From Streptomyces sp. ICBB 8177 (GTDB lineage: Bacteria > Actinomycetota > Actinomycetes > Streptomycetales > Streptomycetaceae), in NCBI RefSeq assembly GCF_003144095.1, contig NZ_NSKH01000023.1, forward strand, positions 1,100,511-1,164,510: DNA of 64,000 nucleotides, in the 5' to 3' direction. The number at the start of each line of letters is the position of its first letter. Within the stretch, counting starts at the first letter, position 1. The notes under the pieces are model-generated. The model saw only the letters and a program-made list of their open reading frames with translations. It ran no database searches and was not told the origin of the DNA. Shown one piece after another: positions 8,843-17,860 of this stretch. A program made the position numbers and the translations under genes.

Positions 8843-9161
8843 CGCATGCCTCCCGGTCACTGCGCGGTGACTGCCCCGGTGAGCGGGGCACTCGGGGAAT
8901 TCTGGGATTGCGGGGATTGGGGATGTGGGCTGCGGGCGCGTCGGGACGCCGGCCGCGGTCCGCGTTCGGCACCGGACGACGCCCGCGGTCCTTCGACCTT
9001 CCCACGACCGTCACGCTGCGTCCATACGTCGTACCCCCGGCGGCCGCCGGGGGTGCCCGGTGGGTGCCTGCGCCTGCGGCCCGTCCCGCGTGACTACGAT
9101 GATGGGGCCGCCGGGGGCCGCAGGGGCCCGTCCGGCGCCCCACTGACCTGTCGGGAAGGCC
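8843..9161. other. 319-base divergent intergenic region
   Basis: It separates the minus-strand EF-G paralogue from the plus-strand lipid operon and must hold promoters for both. I see a 7-bp hairpin (8872-8890, TGCCCCG/CGGGGCA) in the likely EF-G leader, a 22-bp perfect palindrome (9033-9054), and a TACGAT box at 9095-9100 that could be the -10 of the lipid operon. No credible small gene is visible. Confidence 0.5.
9033..9054. repeat. 22-bp perfect palindrome
   Basis: The arms ACCCCCGGCGG and CCGCCGGGGGT match completely with no loop. It lies about 110 bases before the PI phosphate synthase start and 40 bases before a TACGAT -10-like box, so it could be an operator or part of a long GC-rich hairpin. 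Confidence 0.6.
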
Positions 9162-9824
9162 ATGCTGAACAAGTACGCGCGTGCTTTCTTCACGCGTGTC
9201 CTCACCCCGTTCGCCGCTCTGCTGCTGCGCAAGGGCGTAAGCCCCGACGCGGTCACCCTGGTCGGAACGGGCGGTGTGATGGCGGGAGCGCTGGCCTTCT
9301 ACCCGCGCGGCGAGTTCTTCTGGGGCACCGTCGTCATCACCCTGTTCGTCTTCTCCGACCTCGTCGACGGGAACATGGCCCGCCAGCTGGGCCGCTCCAG
9401 CCGCTGGGGCGCCTTCCTGGACTCCACCCTGGACCGGGTGGCGGACGCGGCGATCTTCGGTGGCCTGGCGCTGTGGTACGCGGGCGGCGGCAACGACCTC
9501 ACGCTCTGCGCGGTCACCATCTTCTGCCTGGCCAGCGGCCAGGTGGTGTCGTACACCAAGGCGCGCGGCGAGGCGATCGGGCTGCCGGTGAAGGTCAACG
9601 GCCTGGTCGAGCGAGCCGAGCGGCTGGTGGTCTCGCTGGTCGCCTGCGGCTTCTCCGGGCTGCACAAGTTCGGCGTGCCGTACATCGAGTGGCTGCTGCC
9701 GGTCGCGCTGTGGCTGGTGGCCGCGGGCAGCCTGGTGACCATCGTGCAGCGGGTGGTCACCGTACGCCGCGAGTCCGCGGAGGCCGACGCGGCCGACCGC
9801 GCGAGGGAGGGGAACCCGGCGTGA
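9162..9824 (+). CDS. pgsA: CDP-alcohol phosphatidyltransferase (phosphatidylinositol phosphate synthase)
   Basis: An integral membrane enzyme of 220 aa that transfers a phosphatidyl group from CDP-diacylglycerol. The family signature D-G-x2-A-R-x8-G-x3-D-x3-D is complete at residues 69-91 (DGNMAR then GAFLDSTLD), with Asp66 just before it. Several hydrophobic helices follow (about 95-112, 145-160 and 178-200). In actinobacteria the member of this family that precedes the acyltransferase and PimA makes phosphatidylinositol phosphate, the precursor of phosphatidylinositol and its mannosides; that assignment here comes from context. GGAAGG precedes the ATG. Its stop overlaps the next start (GTGA). 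Confidence 0.92.
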   Translation: MLNKYARAFFTRVLTPFAALLLRKGVSPDAVTLVGTGGVMAGALAFYPRGEFFWGTVVITLFVFSDLVDGNMARQLGRSSRWGAFLDSTLDRVADAAIFGGLALWYAGGGNDLTLCAVTIFCLASGQVVSYTKARGEAIGLPVKVNGLVERAERLVVSLVACGFSGLHKFGVPYIEWLLPVALWLVAAGSLVTIVQRVVTVRRESAEADAADRAREGNPA

Positions 9825-10849
9825 GGGAACGACTGAACGACGCGCTCTACGGAGCCGGCTGGGCGGCCGTCAAGCGGCTCCCGGAGCCGGTGGCCAACGC
9901 CCTGGGACGGCGGATCGCCGACATCACCTGGAAGCGGCGCGGCAAGGGCGTCCTGCGGCTGGAGGCGAACCTCGCCCGGGTCGTCCCCGGCGCCTCCCCC
10001 GAGCGGCTCGCGCGGCTGTCCCAGGCGGGCATGCGCTCCTACCTGCGCTACTGGATGGAGTCCTTCCGGCTGCCGACCTGGAGCGACGAGCGCATCCGCG
10101 ACGGCTTCACCCCGGACGGCCTGGAGCACCTGGAGAAGGGCATGGCGGCCGGACGCGGCGTGGTGCTCGCGCTGCCGCACATGGCCAACTACGACCTCGC
10201 GGGGGCGTGGGTGACCCGCAAGCTCGGGGTGCCGTTCACCACCGTCGCCGAGCGCCTCAAGCCCGAGACGCTCTACGACCGCTTCGTCGCCTACCGCGAG
10301 GGCCTGGGCATGGAGGTGCTGCCGCACACCGGCGGCGCCGCCTTCGGCACGCTGGCCCGGCGGCTGCGCGGCGGCGGCCTGGTCTGCCTGGTCGCCGACC
10401 GCGACCTGTCCTCCTCCGGCGTCGAGGTGGAGTTCTTCGGCGAGAGGACCCGGATGCCCGCCGGGCCCGCGCTGCTCGCCCAGCAGACCGGCGCGACGCT
10501 GCTGCCGGTCACGCTCTGGTACGACGGCACGCCGGTGATGCGCGGGCGGGTCCACCCGCCCGTCGAGGTGCCGGACGAGGGCACGCGGGCGCAGAAGACC
10601 TCCGCCATGACCCAGTCGCTCGCCGGCGCCTTCGCCTCCGGCATCGCCGAGCACCCCGAGGACTGGCACATGCTGCAACGGCTGTGGCTGGCCGACCTCG
10701 ACCCGGCGCGCACGGCACCGTCCGCCGCGCCGGGGCCGCGTGAGGCGTCCGGCACGGCGGCCGCGGTCCCCGCCGGGAACGGCGCCGACCGCCCCGGCCC
10801 GGCAGGCACCCCCGAATCACCCGAGCGCCCCGGATCGGAGGAGAGTTGA
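9821..10849 (+). CDS. phosphatidylinositol mannoside acyltransferase-like (PatA type)
   Basis: A 342-aa lipid A biosynthesis-type (LpxL/HtrB-like) acyltransferase, probably at the inner face of the membrane. The catalytic H(X)4D is LPHMANYD, with His120 and Asp125. GGLVCLVADRDLSSSG followed by VEFFGERTRMPAGPA matches the second conserved region. Between PI phosphate synthase and PimA this enzyme is expected to acylate PIM mannose; streptomycetes make few PIMs, so its real acceptor is uncertain. The last 60 residues are a low-complexity Ala/Pro/Gly tail that is probably dispensable. GTG 9821 overlaps the previous stop by four bases, and the 3' end overlaps pimA (TTGA). Confidence 0.88.
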   Translation: MRERLNDALYGAGWAAVKRLPEPVANALGRRIADITWKRRGKGVLRLEANLARVVPGASPERLARLSQAGMRSYLRYWMESFRLPTWSDERIRDGFTPDGLEHLEKGMAAGRGVVLALPHMANYDLAGAWVTRKLGVPFTTVAERLKPETLYDRFVAYREGLGMEVLPHTGGAAFGTLARRLRGGGLVCLVADRDLSSSGVEVEFFGERTRMPAGPALLAQQTGATLLPVTLWYDGTPVMRGRVHPPVEVPDEGTRAQKTSAMTQSLAGAFASGIAEHPEDWHMLQRLWLADLDPARTAPSAAPGPREASGTAAAVPAGNGADRPGPAGTPESPERPGSEES

Positions 10850-12018
10850 GGATCGGGATCGTCTGCCCGTACTCCTGGGACGTGCCCGGTGGCGTCCAGT
10901 TCCACATCCGCGACCTCGCCGAACACCTGATCCGCCGCGGCCACGAGGTCTCCGTGCTGGCCCCGGCCGACGACGACACCCCGCTGCCGGACTACGTGGT
11001 CTCCGCGGGCCGCGCGGTGCCCGTGCCGTACAACGGCTCGGTGGCCCGGCTCAACTTCGGCTTCCTGTCGGCCGCGCGGGTGCGCCGCTGGCTGCACGAC
11101 GGCCGCTTCGACGTCATCCACATCCACGAGCCCGCCTCGCCGTCACTGGGCCTGCTGTCCTGCTGGGCGGCGCAGGGCCCGATCGTGGCCACGTTCCACA
11201 CCTCCAACCCGCGTTCGCGCGCGATGATCGCCGCCTACCCGATCCTCCAGCCCGCGCTGGAGAAGATCAGCGCCCGCATCGCGGTCAGCGAGTACGCCCG
11301 GCGCACGCTGGTGGAACACCTCGGCGGCGACGCGGTCGTCATCCCCAACGGCGTCGACGTCGACTTCTTCGCGCGCGCCGAACCCCGGCCCGAGTGGCAG
11401 GGCACCGACGAGGCTCCCGTCATCGGCTTCATCGGCCGCATCGACGAGCCGCGCAAGGGGCTGCCGGTGGTGATGCGGGCCCTCCCGGCGATCCTCGCCA
11501 AGCGCCCCGGCACCCGGCTGCTGGTCGCCGGACGCGGCGACGAGGAGGAGGCGGTCGAGACGCTGCCGGCCGCGCTGCGCGGCCAGGTGGAGTTCCTCGG
11601 GATGGTCAGCGACGAGGACAAGGCCAGGCTGCTGCGCTCGGTCGACCTCTACCTCGCGCCCAACACCGGGGGCGAGTCCTTCGGCATCATCCTGGTGGAG
11701 GCGATGTCCGCAGGCGCGCCGGTGCTCGCCAGCGACCTCGACGCGTTCCGGCAGGTGCTGGACGGAGGCCGGGCGGGGGAGCTGTTCCCGGTCGAGGACG
11801 CCGAGGCGCTCGCCGACGCCGCGCTGCGGCTGCTGGCCGACCCCGGCCGGCTGGCCGCCCTCAGCACCACCGGCTCGCGGCACGTGCGCCGCTTCGACTG
11901 GTCGTGCGTCGGCGCCGAGATCCTGTCGGTCTACGAGATGGTCACCGACGGCGCCGGCTCGGTCGCCACCGACGAACGCACCGGCCTGCGCGCCCGGTTG
12001 GGGCTGGCCCGCGACTGA
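10846..12018 (+). CDS. pimA: GT4 glycosyltransferase, PimA-type phosphatidylinositol mannosyltransferase
   Basis: Transfers the first mannose from GDP-mannose to phosphatidylinositol on the cytoplasmic side of the membrane. The 390-aa protein has the GT-B fold: MRIGIVCPYSWDVPGGVQFH at the N-terminus (GGV loop), HIHEPASPSLG, and the C-terminal donor site GGESFGIILVEAMSAGAPV, the E-x7-E motif of GT4 retaining enzymes. The start is a rare TTG (10846) that overlaps the upstream stop as TTGA, with CGGAGGAG six bases before it, so it is translated by coupling to the acyltransferase. Length and context match mycobacterial PimA. Confidence 0.9.
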   Translation: MRIGIVCPYSWDVPGGVQFHIRDLAEHLIRRGHEVSVLAPADDDTPLPDYVVSAGRAVPVPYNGSVARLNFGFLSAARVRRWLHDGRFDVIHIHEPASPSLGLLSCWAAQGPIVATFHTSNPRSRAMIAAYPILQPALEKISARIAVSEYARRTLVEHLGGDAVVIPNGVDVDFFARAEPRPEWQGTDEAPVIGFIGRIDEPRKGLPVVMRALPAILAKRPGTRLLVAGRGDEEEAVETLPAALRGQVEFLGMVSDEDKARLLRSVDLYLAPNTGGESFGIILVEAMSAGAPVLASDLDAFRQVLDGGRAGELFPVEDAEALADAALRLLADPGRLAALSTTGSRHVRRFDWSCVGAEILSVYEMVTDGAGSVATDERTGLRARLGLARD

Positions 12019-12059
12019 CGGGCGGTACCGAAGGTGACGGGCCGGGCCGTCCGCGACGG

Positions 12060-12065
12060 TAGCCT
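12060..12065 (+). promoter_or_regulatory. -10 box TAGCCT, probable leaderless promoter
   Basis: TAGCCT ends 8 bases before GTG 12074. No Shine-Dalgarno is present, so the next gene could be transcribed from its own start codon in addition to read-through from pimA. Confidence 0.4.
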
Positions 12066-12073
12066 TGCCGCCC

Positions 12074-12619
12074 GTGACCATGACTCTCATCTGGATCGCG
12101 GTGGCGGTCGTCCTGCTCGGCGTCTACCTGAGCTGGACGGCGGGACGGCTGGACCGGCTGCATGCCCGGATGGACGCCGCACGCGCCGCGCTCGACGCCC
12201 AGTTGCTGCGCCGGGCTTCGGTCGCCCAGGAACTGGCGACCTCCGGCGTGCTGGACCCGGCCGCCTCCATGGTGCTCTACCAGAGCGCGCACGCCGCCCG
12301 GCAGGCCGAGGACGAGCAGCGGGAGGTCGCGGAGAGCGAACTGAGCCAGGCGCTGCGGGCGGTCTTCGCCGAGCCGGACGCCGTGACCGCGGTCCGCGAG
12401 GCTCCCGGCGGCCCGGAGACGATCGGCGAACTCGCCCAGGCGGTACGCCGGGTGCCGATGGCCCGGCGCTTCCACAACGACGCGGTGCGCGCGGCCCGGG
12501 TGGTGCGGCGGCACCGGGTGGTGCGCTGGTTCCGGCTGGCCGGTCACGCGCCGTTCCCGCTCGCGTTCGAGATGGACGACGAGCCCCCGGCCGACCTGGC
12601 GGCCGACGCGGCCCGCTGA
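12074..12619 (+). CDS. LemA-like membrane-anchored protein, 181 aa
   Basis: It begins with one N-terminal membrane helix (LIWIAVAVVLLGVYLSW), followed by coiled-coil helices with LDAQLLRRASVAQEL, and ends with ARRFHNDAVRAARVVRRHRVVRWFRLAGHAPFPLAFEMDD (shown in parts in the sequence at residues about 135-175). The N-terminal anchor, the xxxxLxRRxxVAxEL helix and the RxFHNDAVR segment resemble the LemA family, but with a shortened C-terminus. Function in the family is unclear. GTG 12074 or ATG 12080 are both possible; the TAGCCT box favours GTG 12074. It directly follows pimA, so a membrane-lipid link is possible but unproven. Confidence 0.7.
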   Translation: MTMTLIWIAVAVVLLGVYLSWTAGRLDRLHARMDAARAALDAQLLRRASVAQELATSGVLDPAASMVLYQSAHAARQAEDEQREVAESELSQALRAVFAEPDAVTAVREAPGGPETIGELAQAVRRVPMARRFHNDAVRAARVVRRHRVVRWFRLAGHAPFPLAFEMDDEPPADLAADAAR

Positions 12620-12742
12620 CCGGTCCACCGGGTAACGATTGGCCCTTGCCCGCCCGCGCCCGTTCACGGTTTTGTCACATGCGTAGCAGCGGACCGGCCG
12701 AAGTGGACCGCACGGCGGGTCCGGCACCGGACCACCGGGCCC

Positions 12743-12748
12743 TACGAT
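12743..12748 (+). promoter_or_regulatory. -10-like TACGAT before pdxS
   Basis: TACGAT lies 40 bases before GTG 12789 in the 169-base gap after the LemA-like gene. No convincing -35 was found at 17-18 bases, so the call is tentative. Confidence 0.35.
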
Positions 12749-12788
12749 GGTCGTATCGCACTTATGTCCAACGAGTGAGGTCAAAACC

Positions 12789-13718
12789 GTGTCCACCACG
12801 CCCCTCAGCACCCCCGACGCCGCCTCCAGCGCAGCCCCCGAGACCGGCACCGCGCGCGTCAAGCGCGGCATGGCCGAGCAGCTCAAGGGCGGCGTGATCA
12901 TGGACGTCGTCACGCCGGAGCAGGCGAAGATCGCCGAGGACGCAGGCGCCGTCGCGGTCATGGCCCTGGAGCGGGTGCCCGCCGACATCCGCAAGGACGG
13001 CGGCGTGGCCCGCATGTCCGACCCGGACATGATCGAGGGCATCATCGACGCCGTCTCCATCCCGGTGATGGCCAAGTCCCGGATCGGCCACTTCGTCGAG
13101 GCCCAGGTCCTCCAGGCGCTCGGCGTCGACTACATCGACGAGTCCGAGGTCCTCACCCCGGCCGACGAGGTCAACCACTCCGACAAGTGGTCCTTCACCA
13201 CCCCGTTCGTCTGCGGCGCCACCAACCTCGGCGAGGCCCTGCGCCGCATCGCCGAGGGCGCGGCGATGATCCGCTCCAAGGGCGAGGCCGGCACCGGCAA
13301 CGTCGTCGAGGCCGTGCGCCACCTGCGCCAGATCAAGGGCGAGATCGGCCGCCTGCGCGCCTTGGACAACCACGAGCTGTACGCCGCCGCCAAGGAGCTG
13401 CGCGCCCCGTACGAGCTGGTCAAGGAGGTCGCCGAGCTGGGCAAGCTGCCCGTCGTGCTGTTCTCCGCCGGTGGCGTGGCCACCCCGGCCGACGCCGCGC
13501 TGATGCGCCAGCTGGGCGCCGAGGGCGTCTTCGTCGGCTCCGGCATCTTCAAGTCGGGCGACCCGGCCAAGCGTGCCGAGGCCATCGTCAAGGCCACCAC
13601 CTTCTACGACGACCCGAAGGTCATCGCGGACGCCTCCCGCAATCTCGGCGAGGCCATGGTCGGCATCAACTGCGACACCCTCCCGGAGACCGAGCGCTAC
13701 GCCAACCGCGGCTGGTAG
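12789..13718 (+). CDS. pdxS: pyridoxal 5'-phosphate synthase, lyase subunit PdxS
   Basis: Condenses ribose 5-phosphate, glyceraldehyde 3-phosphate and ammonia to PLP, in a 12+12 complex with PdxT. It is a (beta/alpha)8 barrel of 309 aa. After a 20-residue Ser/Thr/Ala-rich N-terminal extension it reads [18 protein letters not shown], with [12 protein letters not shown], the lysine-bearing [35 protein letters not shown], and the phosphate loop [18 protein letters not shown]-type segment near the C-terminus (here [20 protein letters not shown]). GTG 12789 is chosen because GTGAGG precedes it and the extension upstream has no family match. A 28-bp palindrome separates it from pdxT. Confidence 0.97.
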   Translation: MSTTPLSTPDAASSAAPETGTARVKRGMAEQLKGGVIMDVVTPEQAKIAEDAGAVAVMALERVPADIRKDGGVARMSDPDMIEGIIDAVSIPVMAKSRIGHFVEAQVLQALGVDYIDESEVLTPADEVNHSDKWSFTTPFVCGATNLGEALRRIAEGAAMIRSKGEAGTGNVVEAVRHLRQIKGEIGRLRALDNHELYAAAKELRAPYELVKEVAELGKLPVVLFSAGGVATPADAALMRQLGAEGVFVGSGIFKSGDPAKRAEAIVKATTFYDDPKVIADASRNLGEAMVGINCDTLPETERYANRGW

Positions 13719-13746
13719 TCCGCGCCCGTCCCGACAGGACACCTGA

Positions 13747-13774
13747 GATGGGCAGGCCGGCCGGCCTGCCCATC
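13747..13774. repeat. 28-bp perfect palindrome between pdxS and pdxT
   Basis: GATGGGCAGGCCGG is followed at once by its exact reverse complement CCGGCCTGCCCATC. In RNA it would fold as a 12-bp stem with a 4-base loop. It begins 29 bases after the pdxS stop and ends 29 bases before the pdxT start, with no U-tract. It could limit read-through or protect the 3' end of pdxS mRNA so that the two subunits are made in different amounts. Confidence 0.75.
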
Positions 13775-13803
13775 GGCCGTACGACCGAAAGGCGACCCAC
13801 CCC

Positions 13804-14412
13804 GTGACCCCCATCCCCACCGTCGGCGTGCTCGCCCTCCAGGGCGACGTGCGCGAACACCTGGCCGCGCTGCGCGCCGCGGGCGCCGAGGCGGTCACCG
13901 TCCGCAGGCCGCAGGAGCTGGCCGCGGTGGACGGCCTGGTCATCCCCGGTGGCGAGTCGACCACCATGTCCAAGCTGGCCGTCGCCTTCGGCCTGCTGGA
14001 GCCGCTGCGCGAGCGGGTGCGGGCCGGGATGCCCGTCTACGGCTCCTGCGCGGGCATGATCATGCTCGCCGACAAGATCCTGGACGGCCGCGACGACCAG
14101 GAGACCGTCGGCGGCATCGACATGACCGTGCGCCGCAACGCCTTCGGGCGGCAGAACGAGTCGTTCGAGGCCGCGGTCGAGGTCGCCGGGATCGACGGCG
14201 GCCCGGTCGAGGGCGTCTTCATCCGCGCCCCCTGGGTGGAGTCCACCGGCGCGGGCGTCGAGACGCTGGCCACGCTCGGTGACGGTACGGTCGTCGCGGT
14301 GCGCCAGGGACACCTGCTGGCCACCTCGTTCCACCCAGAGCTGACCGGCGACCAGCGGGTGCACGCCCTGTTCGCCGAGATGGTGCGAGGGGCGTCCGCC
14401 GGATCCCGGTAG
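13804..14412 (+). CDS. pdxT: pyridoxal 5'-phosphate synthase, glutaminase subunit PdxT
   Basis: Hydrolyses glutamine and channels ammonia to PdxS. The 202-aa class I-type glutamine amidotransferase has [14 protein letters not shown] at the N-terminus, the oxyanion segment IPGGESTTM, the nucleophile [10 protein letters not shown] (Cys near residue 81) and the His-Glu pair in [13 protein letters not shown] 13804 gives [15 protein letters not shown]; an AAAGG lies about 10 bases upstream. The -10-like TAGGAT of the next transcription unit begins on its TAG stop codon. Confidence 0.97.
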   Translation: MTPIPTVGVLALQGDVREHLAALRAAGAEAVTVRRPQELAAVDGLVIPGGESTTMSKLAVAFGLLEPLRERVRAGMPVYGSCAGMIMLADKILDGRDDQETVGGIDMTVRRNAFGRQNESFEAAVEVAGIDGGPVEGVFIRAPWVESTGAGVETLATLGDGTVVAVRQGHLLATSFHPELTGDQRVHALFAEMVRGASAGSR

Positions 14413-14415
14413 GAT
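14410..14415 (+). promoter_or_regulatory. -10-like TAGGAT before yebC, overlapping the pdxT stop
   Basis: TAGGAT begins on the pdxT TAG codon. Transcription from it would start near 14422 and place the CACGTG repeats of 14432-14475 in the yebC leader. Confidence 0.4.
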
Positions 14416-14431
14416 CACAGGTGTTGGTGAG

Positions 14432-14475
14432 CACGTGGGTCACGTGAAGACGCGAACGACACGTGAAGACGCGAA
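14432..14475. repeat. 16-bp direct repeat with three CACGTG palindromes in the yebC leader
   Basis: CACGTGAAGACGCGAA occurs at 14441-14456 and again, identical, at 14460-14475. A third CACGTG is at 14432-14437. The three palindromes start 9 and 19 bases apart, immediately upstream of the AAAAGGAGA ribosome-binding site. This looks like a DNA or RNA operator rather than chance. Confidence 0.6.
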
Positions 14476-14490
14476 AAAGGAGACAGGCGG

Positions 14491-15243
14491 ATGTCCGGCC
14501 ACTCTAAATGGGCTACGACCAAGCACAAGAAGGCCGTGATCGACGCCAAGCGCGGCAAGCTCTTCGCGAAGCTGATCAAGAACATCGAGGTCGCGGCCCG
14601 CACCGGCGGTGCCGACCCGGATGGCAACCCCACCCTCTTCGACGCCATCCAGAAGGCCAAGAAGAGCTCGGTGCCGAACAAGAACATCGACAGCGCCGTC
14701 AAGCGCGGCGCCGGTCTCGAGGCGGGCGGCGCCGACTACGAGACGATCATGTACGAGGGCTACGGGCCCAACGGCGTGGCCGTCCTCATCGAGTGCCTCA
14801 CCGACAACCGCAACCGCGCCGCCTCCGAGGTGCGCGTGGCGATGACCCGCAACGGCGGCTCGATGGCCGACCCGGGCTCGGTGTCGTACCTGTTCAACCG
14901 CAAGGGCGTGGTGATCGTCCCCAAGGGCGAGCTGACCGAGGACGACGTGCTCGGCGCGGTCCTCGACGCGGGCGCCGAGGAGGTCAACGACCTGGGCGAC
15001 ACCTTCGAGGTGATCAGCGAGGCGACCGACCTGGTCCCGGTGCGCAAGGCGCTGCAGGACGCGGGCATCGACTACGACTCGGCCGACGCCAACTTCGTCC
15101 CGACCATGCAGGTCGAGCTGGACGAGGAGGGCGCACGCAAGATCTTCAAGCTGATCGACGCCCTGGAGGACAGCGACGACGTGCAGAACGTCTTCGCCAA
15201 CTTCGACGTCTCCGACGACGTCATGGAGAAGGTCGAGGCCTGA
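14491..15243 (+). CDS. yebC: YebC/TACO1 family protein
   Basis: A 250-aa cytoplasmic protein of the YebC/PmpR/TACO1 family. It begins [21 protein letters not shown] and has the three-domain family pattern, including [34 protein letters not shown] and an acidic C-terminus. Members were long annotated as transcription factors, but recent work links the family to relief of ribosome stalling on proline-rich stretches. It often precedes ruvC, as here. The ribosome-binding site AAAAGGAGA is 7 bases upstream of ATG. The leader carries unusual direct repeats, and a strong terminator lies between it and ruvC. Confidence 0.95.
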   Translation: MSGHSKWATTKHKKAVIDAKRGKLFAKLIKNIEVAARTGGADPDGNPTLFDAIQKAKKSSVPNKNIDSAVKRGAGLEAGGADYETIMYEGYGPNGVAVLIECLTDNRNRAASEVRVAMTRNGGSMADPGSVSYLFNRKGVVIVPKGELTEDDVLGAVLDAGAEEVNDLGDTFEVISEATDLVPVRKALQDAGIDYDSADANFVPTMQVELDEEGARKIFKLIDALEDSDDVQNVFANFDVSDDVMEKVEA

Positions 15244-15272
15244 CGGCGGGTCAACTCCGCGCCACGCACGCC

Positions 15273-15312
15273 GGCACGGGCCGACCGGGACACTCCCCGG
15301 TCGGCCCGTGCC
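15273..15312 (+). terminator. strong terminator after yebC
   Basis: Perfect 17-bp stem (left arm 15273-15289, right arm 15296-15312) with a 6-base loop, followed by GCGTCTTTGTC. It separates yebC from the ruv operon. Confidence 0.85.
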
Positions 15313-15383
15313 GCGTCTTTGTCAGTGCGACCCGATAACCTGCCGGAACGGATGTCCGAACGGCTCGGAAGGGGAGGGAAGCG

Positions 15384-15923
15384 GTGCGCGTTCTGGGCGT
15401 TGACCCCGGGCTGACCCGGTGCGGCGTCGGCGTCGTCGAAGGCGTCGCCGGGCGCCCCCTGCGCATGATCGGCGTCGGCGTCGTGCGCACCCCGGCCGAC
15501 GCCGAGACCCCGCGGCGGCTGGTCGCCGTCGAGGAGGGCATCGAGCGCTGGCTTCAGGAGTACCGCCCCGAATACGTCGCCGTGGAGCGGGTGTTCAGCC
15601 AGCACAACGTGCGCACCGTGATGGGCACCGCCCAGGCCAGCGCCGTCGCCATGCTCTGCGCCGCGCGCCGCGGACTGCCCGTCGCGCTGCACACCCCCAG
15701 CGAGGTCAAGGCCGCCGTCACCGGCTCGGGGCGCGCCGACAAGGCCCAGGTCGGCGCGATGGTCACCCGGCTGCTGCGGCTGGACGCCCCGCCCAAGCCG
15801 GCCGACGCCGCCGACGCGCTCGCCCTGGCCATCTGCCACATCTGGCGCGCCCCCGCCACCGACCGGCTCCAGCGGGCGGTCGCCGCCCAGCGCGTTCGCA
15901 CCACGAAAGGCAGCACCGCATGA
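15384..15923 (+). CDS. ruvC: Holliday junction resolvase RuvC
   Basis: Cuts Holliday junctions with RuvAB. The 179-aa RNase H-fold protein starts [18 protein letters not shown] (first catalytic Asp in VDPG), has [13 protein letters not shown] (Glu) and ends with the acidic pair in [18 protein letters not shown] 15384 follows GGGGAGGGA. A GATAAC box at 15334-15339 may be its -10. Its stop overlaps the ruvA start as ATGA, so ruvC-ruvA are translationally coupled. Confidence 0.97.
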   Translation: MRVLGVDPGLTRCGVGVVEGVAGRPLRMIGVGVVRTPADAETPRRLVAVEEGIERWLQEYRPEYVAVERVFSQHNVRTVMGTAQASAVAMLCAARRGLPVALHTPSEVKAAVTGSGRADKAQVGAMVTRLLRLDAPPKPADAADALALAICHIWRAPATDRLQRAVAAQRVRTTKGSTA

Positions 15924-16534
15924 TCGCCTTCGTCTCAGGGCCCGTCGCCGCCCTCGCCCCCGGCAGCGCGGTCGTCGAGGTCGGCGGGGTCGGCCTGCTT
16001 TTGCAGTGCAGCCCCGGCACCATCGCCGGACTGCGGATCGGCGAGTCCACCCGGCTGGCGACCTCCCTGGTCGTGCGGGAGGACTCGCTCACCCTCTACG
16101 GCTTCGCCGATGACGACGAGCGCCAGGTCTTCGAACTGCTCCAGACCGCCAGCGGCGTCGGCCCCCGGCTCGCCCAGGCCATGCTCGCCGTGCACACCCC
16201 CGACGCGCTGCGGCTCGCCGTCGCCCAGGGGGACGAGAAGGCGCTCACCGCGGTGCCCGGCATCGGCAAGAAGGGCGCCCAGCGGCTGCTGCTGGAGCTC
16301 AAGGACCGGCTCGGCGCACCGCTCGGCACCGCGCCCGCCGCCCGCCCGACCACCGCGAGTGCCCCCGCCTCCTGGCGCGAGCAACTGCACGCCGCCCTCA
16401 CCGGCCTCGGCTACCAGCCCAAGGACGCCGAGGAGGCGGTCGACGCCGTCGCCCCGCAAGCGGAGGCGGGCGGCGAGCCCAACGTGGGCGCCCTGCTGCG
16501 CGCCGCCCTCCAGACCCTCAACCGCTCCCGCTGA
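15920..16534 (+). CDS. ruvA: Holliday junction branch migration protein RuvA
   Basis: A tetrameric Holliday-junction binder that loads the RuvB motor. The 204-aa protein begins [21 protein letters not shown] (OB domain), has two helix-hairpin-helix motifs ([15 protein letters not shown] and [19 protein letters not shown]), a flexible Ala/Pro/Thr linker (about 138-155) and the C-terminal RuvB-contacting domain [20 protein letters not shown] 15920 overlaps the ruvC TGA. RuvB starts 58 bases downstream. Confidence 0.97.
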   Translation: MIAFVSGPVAALAPGSAVVEVGGVGLLLQCSPGTIAGLRIGESTRLATSLVVREDSLTLYGFADDDERQVFELLQTASGVGPRLAQAMLAVHTPDALRLAVAQGDEKALTAVPGIGKKGAQRLLLELKDRLGAPLGTAPAARPTTASAPASWREQLHAALTGLGYQPKDAEEAVDAVAPQAEAGGEPNVGALLRAALQTLNRSR

Positions 16535-16592
16535 GCCGCACCCCCGACCGCTCCCGCCGACCCGCGCGCCCCGACCCGTGAGGCACCCCACC

Positions 16593-17675
16593 GTGAACCC
16601 GTACGACCCCCCGTACGACGACGAGTCCGCCGCGACCGCCGCCGACCGACTCGTCGGCTCCGCCGCCGACGGTGAGGACCAGGCTGTCGAAGCCGCCCTG
16701 CGGCCCAGGGAACTCGCCGAGTTCGTCGGCCAGGAACGGGTCCGCGAACAGCTCGACCTGGTGCTCAAAGCCGCCCGCCAGCGCGGGGCCACCGCCGACC
16801 ACGTGCTGCTGTCCGGCGCCCCGGGCCTGGGCAAGACCACCCTGTCGATGATCATCGCGGCCGAGATGGGCGCCCCGATCCGCATCACCTCCGGCCCCGC
16901 CATCCAGCACGCGGGCGACCTCGCCGCGATCCTGTCCTCGCTCCAGGAGGGCGAGGTGCTCTTCCTCGACGAGATCCACCGGATGTCCCGGCCCGCCGAG
17001 GAGATGCTCTACATGGCGATGGAGGACTTCCGCGTCGACGTGATCGTCGGCAAGGGCCCCGGCGCCACCGCGATCCCGCTGGAGCTGCCCCCGTTCACCC
17101 TGGTCGGCGCGACCACCAGGGCCGGACTGCTGCCGCCGCCGCTGCGCGACCGGTTCGGCTTCACCGGCCACATGGAGTTCTACGCGCCCGCGGAGCTGGA
17201 GCGCGTCGTCCACCGCTCCGCCGGGCTGCTGGACGTCGACATCGACACCGACGGGGCCGCCGAGATCGCCGGACGCTCCCGCGGCACCCCCCGCATCGCC
17301 AACCGCCTGCTGCGCCGGGTCCGCGACTACGCGCAGGTCAAGGCGGACGGCGTGATCACCCGCGAGGTGGCCGCCTCGGCGCTGGACGTCTACGAGGTCG
17401 ACCGGCGCGGGCTCGACCGGCTGGACCGGGCGGTGCTCGACGCGCTGTTGCGGCTGTTCGGCGGCGGGCCGGTGGGGCTGTCGACGCTCGCGGTGGCGGT
17501 GGGGGAGGAGCGCGAGACGGTGGAGGAGGTGGCCGAGCCGTTCCTGGTGCGCGAGGGACTGCTGGCGCGCACTCCGCGTGGCCGGGTCGCCACACCCGCG
17601 GCCTGGGCCCACCTCGGTCTCGTACCGCCGCAAAACGTGGGGAATCCGTCCCAGCAGGGGCTGTTCGGCCCCTGA
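16593..17675 (+). CDS. ruvB: Holliday junction ATP-dependent DNA helicase RuvB
   Basis: AAA+ hexameric motor for branch migration. The 360-aa protein has a variable 35-residue N-terminus, the family start [19 protein letters not shown], Walker A GAPGLGKT (75-82), Walker [10 protein letters not shown], sensor 1 LVGATTRAG, the Arg finger region PLRDRFG, and a C-terminal winged helix ([16 protein letters not shown]). GTG 16593 gives [14 protein letters not shown] is absent nearby. It ends the ruv operon; 185 bases separate it from yajC. Confidence 0.97.
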   Translation: MNPYDPPYDDESAATAADRLVGSAADGEDQAVEAALRPRELAEFVGQERVREQLDLVLKAARQRGATADHVLLSGAPGLGKTTLSMIIAAEMGAPIRITSGPAIQHAGDLAAILSSLQEGEVLFLDEIHRMSRPAEEMLYMAMEDFRVDVIVGKGPGATAIPLELPPFTLVGATTRAGLLPPPLRDRFGFTGHMEFYAPAELERVVHRSAGLLDVDIDTDGAAEIAGRSRGTPRIANRLLRRVRDYAQVKADGVITREVAASALDVYEVDRRGLDRLDRAVLDALLRLFGGGPVGLSTLAVAVGEERETVEEVAEPFLVREGLLARTPRGRVATPAAWAHLGLVPPQNVGNPSQQGLFGP

Positions 17676-17722
17676 CGGCGCGGGGACTCGCCGCTCGCGG
17701 AACCTGAGTGCCATGCTGGGCG

Positions 17723-17752
17723 TTGTTCCCAAGGCGCGGGTTCGCCTAGACT
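17723..17752 (+). promoter_or_regulatory. probable sigma-HrdB-type promoter of yajC-secD-secF
   Basis: -35 TTGTTC (17723-17728), 18-base spacer, -10 TAGACT (17747-17752). A start near 17759 gives a leader of about 100 bases before yajC. Confidence 0.5.
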
Positions 17753-17860
17753 CCGCCGATGCCCTCAGTAACGGGCGGCACAGCACCTCGCACACACCGC
17801 TCGTCCCACCCGTAGACCAGGCCGCACCCCCGTGGCCACGCGAAGGAAACCCCCCAGGCC

